IMG/VR virus record: IMGVR_UViG_3300022542_000237
Location: 1-24,757 of that record
Source of the DNA: a virus
Reading direction: 5' to 3' (one strand)
DNA length: 24,757 bases
The translations under genes were made by a program, and so were the position numbers. This document shows positions 12,633 to 19,291 of the stretch, one piece after another. Below the pieces are notes generated by a model that saw only the letters and a program-made list of their open reading frames with translations, ran no database searches and had not been told where the DNA came from. How positions within the stretch are numbered: position 1 is the first letter of the stretch; every line of letters begins with the position of its first letter.

Positions 12633-14426
12633 TTGTCAGGTAAGGTACTCGAACTTGAAAACATACTAAGTCAGGAAGACTTAGCAGCTGACATTGTAGA
12701 CACCTACGTTCAGTTTAAAGATAAGCGTGGGGGCTGGGTTGAGGAGAAAACCGAACTACGCAACTACATCTTTGCTACAGATACAAAGAGCACTACGAAT
12801 AATAAACTCCCTTGGAAGAATAGTACACATCTTCCCAAGATATGTCAGATAAGAGATAACCTCCACGCTAACTACATCTCAGCTATCTTCCCCAACGATG
12901 ATTGGATGAAATGGGAAGGAGCAGACAAAGAAGGAGATACTAAGCAGAAACGAGAAGCCATCCTTGCTTATATGGAGAATAAGATAAAGCTGTCAGATTT
13001 CAGACAGACGATTAGCCAACTCTTGTATGACTATATTGATTATGGTAATTGTATTGGTGAAGTGACATATGTAAAAGAGCTGAAGATTGACCCCCATACA
13101 GGCGAAGAGATTCCGGGGTATATCGGCCCTAAGTTATTGCGTAGGAGCCCTCTAGATATTGTATTCAACCCTACAGCTGCCTCCTTTGAAGACACACCTA
13201 AGATCACACGTCATTTAAAGACGTTTGGTGAGATACAGCTAGAACTAGAGTCTCATCCAGAGAATGCACATTATCAGACTATCCTTGATAATATGAAGGC
13301 TGTCCGTAATAACATCGGGACATATGATGCTAACGATGTAGCGAAGGCTACAGGCTATTCAGTTGATGGCTTCAGTTCTCTATTGGATTACTACCAATCA
13401 AACTATGTAGAAATCCTAGAGTTTGAAGGAACTATCTACGACCGCTATACACATACAATGCTAAAAGACTATCGTATTACGGTGTATGACAGGTCTTACA
13501 TTGCTCGTAGTGAACCCAACCCTTCTTGGCTCGGTGCTTCTACTAAAACACATTGTGGTTGGAGACTTCGTCCAGATAACCTATATGCAATGGGGCCACT
13601 AGACAACCTCGTAGGCTTACAATACCGTATCAACCACTTAGAGAATCTAGGCGCTGATGCACAAGACCTCTCTGTTCTCCCCCCTGTATTAATCAAGGGC
13701 GATGTAGAGCAGTATGTCTGGGAGCCGGGGGCTGAGATTATTGGTGGTGAAGATGCAGAGATTATTGAGCTAGGGAAGAACCTCAGTGGTGTAATCTCAG
13801 CTGAGAATAAGATTGAAATATTAGAAGCTAAGATGGAAGAGATGGCTGGTGCTCCTAAACAAGCTATGGGGATTCGTACCCCCGGTGAGAAGACAGCCTT
13901 TGAAGTGCAGAGCTTAGATAATGCAGCTGGACGTATCTTCCAAGAGAAGACCACCAACTTTGAAATTAATATCATTGAGAAGGTATTGAATCAGTTCTTA
14001 GAGGTGGCTAGACGTAATTTAGACAGCTCAGACCTCATTCGAGTGATGGACGATGATGTAGGCGTAGCTGAGTTTATTAATATTACTAAAGAGGATATTA
14101 CAGCCTCAGGTAAGCTACGTCCTGTAGGGGCTCGACACTTCGCTGCTACAGCCCAGCTCATTCAGAACCTCTCTGGGGCTATGCAAATGGCTGCTATAAA
14201 GCCGGGAATCCTTAACCATGTATCTGATAAGAAGCTTGCTCGTCTGTTGTTTGAAGACCTTCCGGGCCTAGCTAAGCATGATTTAGTACAGGATAATATA
14301 GCTGTACTAGAGCAAGCAGAGACACAGCAGATTGTTAACTCAGCTGTACAGGAGCTACAGGCAGAGAATATGACCTCCCTAGAACCGGGGGCTGATGAAG
14401 AGGTTGTTCAAGGAGGAGGTTTGTAA
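12633..14426 (+). CDS. Portal (head-tail connector) protein
   Basis: The 597-aa protein starts at TTG 12633 behind AAGGGG. It is long for a portal but in the range of podovirus portals. Recognisable features are DKRGGWVEEKTELRNYIFAT and PWKNSTHLPKICQIRDNLHA near the N-terminus, a long beta/helix wing, then NLVGLQYRINHLENLGADAQ (about 330-349) and GAPKQAMGIRTPGEKTAFEV (about 408-427). That last segment is typical of podovirus portals. The C-terminus is acidic. The protein forms the dodecameric ring at one vertex through which DNA enters and leaves. Its last codons contain the AGGAGGAGG ribosome binding site of the next gene. Confidence 0.9.
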   Translation: MSGKVLELENILSQEDLAADIVDTYVQFKDKRGGWVEEKTELRNYIFATDTKSTTNNKLPWKNSTHLPKICQIRDNLHANYISAIFPNDDWMKWEGADKEGDTKQKREAILAYMENKIKLSDFRQTISQLLYDYIDYGNCIGEVTYVKELKIDPHTGEEIPGYIGPKLLRRSPLDIVFNPTAASFEDTPKITRHLKTFGEIQLELESHPENAHYQTILDNMKAVRNNIGTYDANDVAKATGYSVDGFSSLLDYYQSNYVEILEFEGTIYDRYTHTMLKDYRITVYDRSYIARSEPNPSWLGASTKTHCGWRLRPDNLYAMGPLDNLVGLQYRINHLENLGADAQDLSVLPPVLIKGDVEQYVWEPGAEIIGGEDAEIIELGKNLSGVISAENKIEILEAKMEEMAGAPKQAMGIRTPGEKTAFEVQSLDNAAGRIFQEKTTNFEINIIEKVLNQFLEVARRNLDSSDLIRVMDDDVGVAEFINITKEDITASGKLRPVGARHFAATAQLIQNLSGAMQMAAIKPGILNHVSDKKLARLLFEDLPGLAKHDLVQDNIAVLEQAETQQIVNSAVQELQAENMTSLEPGADEEVVQGGGL

Positions 14427-14698
14427 TGCCAATCAAGAAGAAGAAAAAGAAAGGTACTACAAAAGCCACTGGCAGGGACTACAAGTCTGAGTATAAGAAC
14501 TACCATAAGAAGAAAGCGGTAAAGAAGAGGCGGGCTGAGAACAACAAAGCGAACCGTAATGCTGGGACATATGGTAACGGTGATGGAAAGGACGTAGCTC
14601 ATTCAAAACCTAAGGCCAAAGGCTCCACTAAGCTACAGAGTCCTAGTAAGAATAGGAGCTTTAAGCGAACTAAATCAGCAAAAAGGAAGACTAAATAA
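14426..14698 (+). CDS. Lysine-rich protein with degenerate HNH-like motif
   Basis: A 90-aa, very basic protein overlaps the portal stop (TAATG). The order RDYKSEYKNYHKKKAVKKRR, then NAGTYGNGDGKDVAHSKP, then LQSPSKNRSFKRTK matches a family of small phage HNH-type proteins where I recall GDGKDVDH and SKNRSF. Here the first catalytic-pair residue is changed (DVAH instead of DVDH) and the Asn/Leu core is reduced, so nuclease activity is doubtful. What remains is a highly charged nucleic-acid-binding protein. It is translated in step with portal and could act in packaging or be carried in the head with DNA. Confidence 0.7.
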   Translation: MPIKKKKKKGTTKATGRDYKSEYKNYHKKKAVKKRRAENNKANRNAGTYGNGDGKDVAHSKPKAKGSTKLQSPSKNRSFKRTKSAKRKTK

Positions 14699-14958
14699 TG
14701 GCTAGTAGACTATTGAAGAGTGCAGCTACGGCTCTCATAGCGGCTGGTAAAGTGGCTGTAAGAAAGAGCAAGGCAAAGAAGCCTCTCAAGAAGAAAGCGA
14801 AGAAGAAGAAAGCTGCCCCTAAGAAGATACCTTTCCAGCAAGCAAGAGGCAAGAAACATGCCGAAAAGCTAACCAAGCAAGCTGACAAAGATACAGCTGA
14901 ACTCAAACGGATGAGTAGCTCAATTGAGAAAAGATTGAGGAAGAGTGTAACGAAATAG
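14698..14958 (+). CDS. Histone-H1-like basic protein
   Basis: An 86-aa protein overlaps the previous gene by one base (TAATG). After a short helix (LLKSAATALIAAGKVA) comes a Lys/Ala/Pro-rich tail (residues about 23-50: KSKAKKPLKKKAKKKKAAPK), then a charged helical C-terminus with KKHAEKLTKQADKDTAELKR. The composition resembles bacterial and chlamydial H1-like proteins, which condense DNA through charge and not through a fold. Placed between portal and scaffold, it may neutralise or guide packaged DNA, or be a head component. Its TAG stop is followed in the same frame by the next gene. Confidence 0.65.
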   Translation: MASRLLKSAATALIAAGKVAVRKSKAKKPLKKKAKKKKAAPKKIPFQQARGKKHAEKLTKQADKDTAELKRMSSSIEKRLRKSVTK

Positions 14959-14991
14959 GAAATATATACAGACAGTATATACTTATATATG
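14957..14991 (+). promoter_or_regulatory. Shine-Dalgarno bridged to the start codon by a hairpin
   Basis: AGGA (14957-14960) overlaps the TAG stop of the H1-like gene. A hairpin follows (TATATAC 14963-14969, loop AGACA, GTATATA 14975-14981), then ATG at 14989. The linear spacing is 28 nt, too far for normal initiation. Folding the 19-nt hairpin brings it to 9 nt. No other Shine-Dalgarno sequence lies nearby. T4 gene 38 and gene 25 are known examples of this arrangement. Confidence 0.55.
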
Positions 14992-15237
14992 AATATAAAA
15001 TGGTTTAAGAATAAGAATAAAGAAGAGAAAGAAAAGTTTAAGAGATTAGCTCTTTCTCAGTTAGAGCTCTTTCAAACACTAAGAGAAATCTTAGAGGAAG
15101 ATTTAGCAGCTTCTCTCAAGGATGCTGCAAAAAAGGATCACTATTCCCTATCTGCTTGGCCTGAATTTCAGGCAGATAAGCTTGGTGAACAACGTACATA
15201 TAGAAAAGTAATTGACCTATTACCAAAGGATAAATAA
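14989..15237 (+). CDS. Small conserved virion-cluster protein
   Basis: The 82-aa product is MNIKWFKNKNKEEKEKF, then LALSQLELFQTLREILEEDL (helix), then YSLSAWPEFQADKLGEQRTY. I recall this short protein just before the scaffold in marine podoviruses, without a known role. It is helical, soluble and acidic in the middle with a basic N-terminus. It is in frame with the upstream H1-like gene, separated by TAG, and depends on the unusual hairpin-bridged ribosome binding site. Its position suggests a role in head assembly, which is inference. Confidence 0.7.
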   Translation: MNIKWFKNKNKEEKEKFKRLALSQLELFQTLREILEEDLAASLKDAAKKDHYSLSAWPEFQADKLGEQRTYRKVIDLLPKDK

Positions 15238-15240
15238 AAG

Positions 15241-15972
15241 ATGAGTGACCAACCATCCAGTTCGTTTGAAGCATCGACCGATGTGCCCGCAGAAGTTGTA
15301 ACCACGGTTACACCCCCTGCACCAGCTCCAGCTGCCCCTGTAGTGCCGACCATAGCCTCAGAGTTTGTAGGAGAAGGAAAGAAGTATAGTTCAGTTGAAG
15401 TAGCTCTAGGGGCTATTCCACATGCTCAACAGCATATTGAGAACCTAGAAGCCGAGAACGCTCGATTAAGAGAGGCCGAGGCCAACGCTACCAAACTAGA
15501 CGATGTAGTATCTCGATTAGAAGCTGACAACGATCAGACCGCCATACCAGCGGCTCCTGCCCCAGATCAGAAAACAATGAGAGAAGAAGCTCGAAGTGTA
15601 TACCAACAGATTACAGCAGAGGAGAGTCAGGCAGCAAATCTTAAAGCCGCCGATGACGCTATGCTGGAGTTATATGGAGATAAGCGCGAGGCAGTGACCA
15701 CTGCTGTAGCAAAGGAATTAGGAGTGTCAGTGAGCTTCCTCGCAGAAGCCGCTGCTAGATCACCTAAAGCCTTCCTGAAGTTGGTATCAGATAGTTCGAG
15801 ATCAAATAGTGGTATGCCTCATGTTGAGACTTCCACTATCAATTCAGATGCTATTAACTTAGGTAAGCAAGCAGAAGCACCTTCGATTAATGTAGGTATG
15901 AGTGGGAACACTAAAGACCTCATTTCAGGGTGGAGAGCCGCAGGCCAAAAGGTACTAGCTGAGAATCCATAA
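15241..15972 (+). CDS. Capsid scaffolding protein
   Basis: A 243-aa, acidic, proline/alanine-rich protein lies directly before the capsid gene. The N-terminal 40 residues are disordered (PPAPAPAAPVVP). Residues about 47-100 form a coiled coil (SSVEVALGAIPHAQQHIENL, then NARLREAEANATKL). The C-terminal half is helical and alanine-rich, ending in a region that can contact the capsid. This is the normal pattern of podovirus scaffolds. It shapes the procapsid and leaves before DNA enters. AAGGA lies 11 nt before its ATG. Confidence 0.85.
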   Translation: MSDQPSSSFEASTDVPAEVVTTVTPPAPAPAAPVVPTIASEFVGEGKKYSSVEVALGAIPHAQQHIENLEAENARLREAEANATKLDDVVSRLEADNDQTAIPAAPAPDQKTMREEARSVYQQITAEESQAANLKAADDAMLELYGDKREAVTTAVAKELGVSVSFLAEAAARSPKAFLKLVSDSSRSNSGMPHVETSTINSDAINLGKQAEAPSINVGMSGNTKDLISGWRAAGQKVLAENP

Positions 15973-15992
15973 TTATCTCAGGAGACATATAA

Positions 15993-16973
15993 ATGTCAGA
16001 TCGTAATAACACAACTGCTTTTATCGAGGCACAGCAATACAGCGCGTTTATCGTTGAGAATTTGCCCGATATGGCCTTACCAGAAGGATTCGCTCGTGAT
16101 GTTAGCGACTTCGCCTCTGGTACAACCCTTAATATCAAAACGGTAGGTTCACGTACAGTTCAGGATGTAGCTGAAGGTACACCAATGAACTTCACTCCAA
16201 TTGATACAAACACTCTTACCCTCACCATCACAGATTACATTGGTGATGCTTGGTTAGTAAGTGATGAACTGCGTCAAGATGGTAGTCAGATTGAAAGCCT
16301 GATGGCTATGCAAGCAATGGAAGCCACTCGCGGTATTGCTGAGAGCACGGAGACTAAATATCTTCAGGCTTGTAATGATGCTCAGACCGCTGCTAGTGTA
16401 AACTTAGTCAACGGTCGTCCACATCGTTGGATTGCTGGTGGTGATGGTGGTACTAGTCGTAATATGACTATGGCTGACATCGTAGCCATGAAGCTTGCTT
16501 TCGATAAAGCTAACGTACCTCAGGCTGGTCGTATTGCTATTGTTGATTCTGTTGTTGAAGCTACACTTAATAGCCTCACCAATATTGTCAATGTAAGCAA
16601 CAACCCAATGTTCGAGGGTATTGTCACCGAAGGTTTTGCGCGTGATCATAAATTCATCCGTAATATCTTTGGTTTTGACTTCTACACCTCTAACAAGCTA
16701 CCTGTAGCTGCCGCTGTAGAAGCTATTGATGCTTCTTCCTACAGCTTGGCTAATGATTCAAGTGTTGTTGGGGATGTATTTAACATCTTCATGTCTGTAC
16801 TTGATGACAATACCAAGCCAATGATGAAGGCCACCCGCACTCAACCATCCGTAGAAGGTTGGAGAGATTCTGAAAACCGTGAAGATAAGTTCCAGACTTC
16901 TGCTCGTTTTGGCTTCGGCGCTCAACGTGTTGACACTTTGGCTTGCATCATCACCTCAGCTTCAACATACTAA
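15993..16973 (+). CDS. Major capsid protein (HK97-type)
   Basis: The 326-aa protein starts 20 nt after the scaffold, behind AGGAG. Visible segments are MSDRNNTTAFIEAQQYSAFI at the N-terminus, FASGTTLNIKTVG and the extended-loop region that follows, and the end RFGFGAQRVDTLACI. GIAESTETKYLQACND and ADIVAMKLAFDKANVPQAGR are typical of the long spine helix and axial domain of short HK97-like capsid proteins in marine podoviruses. Together with scaffold and portal it forms the icosahedral shell. There is no N-terminal protease-processed delta domain, since scaffold is a separate gene. Confidence 0.9.
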   Translation: MSDRNNTTAFIEAQQYSAFIVENLPDMALPEGFARDVSDFASGTTLNIKTVGSRTVQDVAEGTPMNFTPIDTNTLTLTITDYIGDAWLVSDELRQDGSQIESLMAMQAMEATRGIAESTETKYLQACNDAQTAASVNLVNGRPHRWIAGGDGGTSRNMTMADIVAMKLAFDKANVPQAGRIAIVDSVVEATLNSLTNIVNVSNNPMFEGIVTEGFARDHKFIRNIFGFDFYTSNKLPVAAAVEAIDASSYSLANDSSVVGDVFNIFMSVLDDNTKPMMKATRTQPSVEGWRDSENREDKFQTSARFGFGAQRVDTLACIITSASTY

Positions 16974-16984
16974 GGAGAACTATT

Positions 16985-17464
16985 ATGGGTTTAGAAGCAG
17001 ATGCCGTTCGCGGAGTGAATAGCCATTACGGCCCTCGTTCTGTAGATGAAAAGTATGGTGGCACATACACAAGTAAAGATCAGAAGAAGATTGCTACATG
17101 GATTTTCGACTATGATGATCTTCCCACGGGAGGCTCCACTAATCAGGAAGTCTCTATTCCAGCTAATGCAACGATTGTCTCGGCTCACTTCGAGGTTCTC
17201 ACTGCGTTCACTTCTACTTCCACCACGTCCGATCTTCTGATTGGCTTGGAGCAAGCTGACGGTACAGACATTGATCTTGATGGTCTGTTAACAGCGGCTA
17301 ATCTTACACAGACAGTTATTGCTGTTGTAGGTAGTCGTACCGTTGGTTCTGGTGCTTTGGTTGGCCTTACCGTTGGTACTGCCGCTGGTGAACTATATGT
17401 AGCCCCTTCTGCTGACGATCTGTTGACAGGCAAGGCTCGTGTTGTTGTAGAATACATCGTTTAA
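16985..17464 (+). CDS. Probable capsid decoration/stabilising protein
   Basis: The start is ATG 16985, behind AAGGAG (8 nt spacer), giving 160 aa. The protein is beta-rich: QEVSIPANATIVSAHFEVLT, then LLIGLEQADGTDIDLDGLL, ending GKARVVVEYIV. I recall this pattern directly downstream of capsid genes in several marine phages, where it is usually listed as a hypothetical or decoration protein. The rich codon usage and strong ribosome binding site suggest high expression, and a terminator follows. It probably binds the outside of the shell. Confidence 0.7.
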   Translation: MGLEADAVRGVNSHYGPRSVDEKYGGTYTSKDQKKIATWIFDYDDLPTGGSTNQEVSIPANATIVSAHFEVLTAFTSTSTTSDLLIGLEQADGTDIDLDGLLTAANLTQTVIAVVGSRTVGSGALVGLTVGTAAGELYVAPSADDLLTGKARVVVEYIV

Positions 17465-17481
17465 ACTGTAAATAGATACGT

Positions 17482-17512
17482 CCCTCACCTCTGCTTGCAT
17501 GTGAGGGCTTTC
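17482..17512 (+). terminator. Rho-independent terminator after the capsid block
   Basis: CCCTCAC (17482-17488) pairs with GTGAGGG (17501-17507) around a 12-nt loop and is followed by CTTTCTT. It lies between the decoration-like gene and the next gene, so it should lower expression of the tail genes relative to capsid. Confidence 0.85.
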
Positions 17513-17534
17513 TTACTAATTAAAGGAAATTAAA

Positions 17535-17783
17535 ATGGCAAATCCAATTGCAGAAAAAGGTTTTACAGCGGACGGTAGTGGTAATCCATTGATTGCTGAC
17601 CAACAGACACTTGTAGCTGATTGTGTAGACGCATTAGATGGAGCAACCCTCACAGGAGATACACTGACAACTAGTGCCACTCCTACTGTAGATGAATTAG
17701 AAGCAAACGATGGTGTTCTTGGTGGTAAGATTAACGCTATCTTAGATATTTTAGAAGCTCATGGCTTAATGGCTGACGCTTAA
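17535..17783 (+). CDS. Small virion-cluster protein
   Basis: The 82-aa product starts behind AAAGGAAA. It begins MANPIAEKGFTADGSGNPL, and has a threonine-rich middle (GATLTGDTLTTSATPTVDE) and a helix with hydrophobic face at the end (GGKINAILDILEAHGL). It is short, acidic and soluble. No family is recognised. It is the first gene after the terminator and is followed 12 nt later by another structural-looking gene, so a head or tail role is likely. Confidence 0.65.
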   Translation: MANPIAEKGFTADGSGNPLIADQQTLVADCVDALDGATLTGDTLTTSATPTVDELEANDGVLGGKINAILDILEAHGLMADA

Positions 17784-17795
17784 TAGGAGACTATT

Positions 17796-18344
17796 TTGGC
17801 TATAGAACTAAACACTGTCACTGATCCTGAACTCCCTGAACCTAAGGGTATTGCTGCTGCTACTTCATCTGAAGTATATGTCGCAGATGGCGTAGGGAGT
17901 GGAGGATGGGAGTTCGCCAACCCTCATGGGGGTATATACTATTCAGATATAGGTACAGGTACAACCTTAACTGCTCCTACAGCATACACAAAGGTTGCGG
18001 TATCTACAACTTCTACTCATCTACGTGACTTCACTAGTGATGGTGCAGGGAGGCTAACCTACACAGGTGCAGCTAATAGGCACGTACATATGGTTGCGGA
18101 TATAGTTTTTAAACACTCCACAGGGAGTGGTCAAGATGTATTCTTTACTGTTTTCCATAATGGGGTTGAAGAGGCAGGGGCCGATATGGTTCAAACCGCT
18201 GATAGCGCAAACTACCAAAAGATTTCTATGCACTGGGATGAAGAACTTGTCACCAATGACTACTTTGAAATCTTTGCTAAGACTGCTTCAGGCAATATAA
18301 TTATACATAAGATGTATATGTTTATGATGGGAATGCCGGGATAA
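17796..18344 (+). CDS. Probable head fibre or jelly-roll virion protein
   Basis: The 182-aa protein begins at TTG 17796, behind TAGGAG (8 nt spacer). It has a short N-terminal region, then a beta-rich domain (about 45-182) with alternating strands: HMVADIVFKHSTGSGQDVFF, then FHNGVEEAGADMVQT and NDYFEIFAKTASGNIIIHKM. This suggests a jelly-roll fold like those of C1q/TNF or phage head fibres. It lies between the capsid region and the tail adaptor gene and overlaps the next gene by TAATG. The exact role is not known. Confidence 0.6.
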   Translation: MAIELNTVTDPELPEPKGIAAATSSEVYVADGVGSGGWEFANPHGGIYYSDIGTGTTLTAPTAYTKVAVSTTSTHLRDFTSDGAGRLTYTGAANRHVHMVADIVFKHSTGSGQDVFFTVFHNGVEEAGADMVQTADSANYQKISMHWDEELVTNDYFEIFAKTASGNIIIHKMYMFMMGMPG

Positions 18345-19102
18345 TGGCAAAACAGACGCTCTTAGATATAGTACAAGATGTGCTTTCCGACCTAGATAGT
18401 GATGAAGTGAATTCAATATCTGATACTACGGAGTCCTTACAAGTAGCTCAGATTGTTAAGACAACTTATGTGGACTTGATGGTAAGGGAACATCAGCCTC
18501 ATTTAAAGAGTTTATTCAAACTTGATTCAACAACCTCTGCCACCCCCTCACACATGAAGATGCCTGTAGAGGTGATGGAGCTTATTTCTGTAGGGTATGA
18601 TATACGTACCTCCACTCAGACGAATCAATACTTTCAAGAAATAACCTATCTGGAGAATTTAGACTTCCTTGCGTTAACAAACAACAGGAACACAGACCAC
18701 TCAGATACAGACCTGATTGCAGACTTTGGTGGGGCCAACCTAAAGATCGTCAATGATACAGCCCCCCAATACTGGACATCTTTTGATGATGAATACATTG
18801 TCTTTGACAGCTATGACAGCTCAATAGAGACTAATCTACAGAATAGTAAGACACAAGTGCTAGGTTATTTAGAACCATCTCTTGTATTAGCAGATGCTTC
18901 TATTCCTGACCTCCCTTCTGAGTCCTTCCCCTACCTTGTCTCAGAAGCTAAGAGACACTGTCTAGCAAAGCTGAAGCAAGTAGATTTAAACGACACTTCT
19001 TATAGGGAAGAGGTTATACGAAACAAGCGGCAAAGGACGTGGCAGAAGCGTAAGAAGTGGAGAGCACACGACCAAAGTACATACCCCGGATACGGACGTT
19101 AA
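18344..19102 (+). CDS. Tail tubular protein A-like adaptor (T7 gp11 type)
   Basis: The 252-aa helical protein starts MAKQTLLDIVQDVLSDLD, with SLQVAQIVKTTYVDLM and then LPSESFPYLVSEAKRHCLAK near the end. The arginine-rich C-terminus (RQRTWQKRKKWRAHD) is typical. The pattern fits the adaptor ring that sits below the portal in short-tailed phages. The gene overlaps its upstream neighbour and is followed by a small gene and the gp12-like gene, the usual A-then-B order. Confidence 0.8.
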   Translation: MAKQTLLDIVQDVLSDLDSDEVNSISDTTESLQVAQIVKTTYVDLMVREHQPHLKSLFKLDSTTSATPSHMKMPVEVMELISVGYDIRTSTQTNQYFQEITYLENLDFLALTNNRNTDHSDTDLIADFGGANLKIVNDTAPQYWTSFDDEYIVFDSYDSSIETNLQNSKTQVLGYLEPSLVLADASIPDLPSESFPYLVSEAKRHCLAKLKQVDLNDTSYREEVIRNKRQRTWQKRKKWRAHDQSTYPGYGR

Positions 19103-19114
19103 ATAGGAGATACA

Positions 19115-19288
19115 ATGAATACAAAAGCTTTAAAAGTAATGCCCAACAAAAGTGGCCCCCATTATGTTATTGGTTGGGAAGGTGGCGGAGAAGTGCCTTA
19201 CGCCCTTACAGGGCATTGGACGAATATGAGTTCAGCTCAATCCGCTATTGATACATATGTGAAGTCAAAAGAAAAGAAAAGAAAATAA
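19115..19288 (+). CDS. Small conserved protein between the gp11- and gp12-like genes (57 aa)
   Basis: The ATG at 19115 has TAGGAG upstream (6 nt spacer). The product has PNKSGPHYVIGWEGGGEVPY, then SAQSAIDTYVKSKEKKRK. This pattern is familiar to me as a short conserved protein of marine podoviruses. It ends 3 nt before the GTG start of the next gene. It may be an assembly factor or minor virion protein. Confidence 0.75.
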   Translation: MNTKALKVMPNKSGPHYVIGWEGGGEVPYALTGHWTNMSSAQSAIDTYVKSKEKKRK

Positions 19289-19291
19289 GCA

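Noticed and set aside
13496-13975. Leftward 159-aa frame opposite the portal gene
   Set aside because: It is antisense to conserved portal segments and has no ribosome binding site or recognisable motif.
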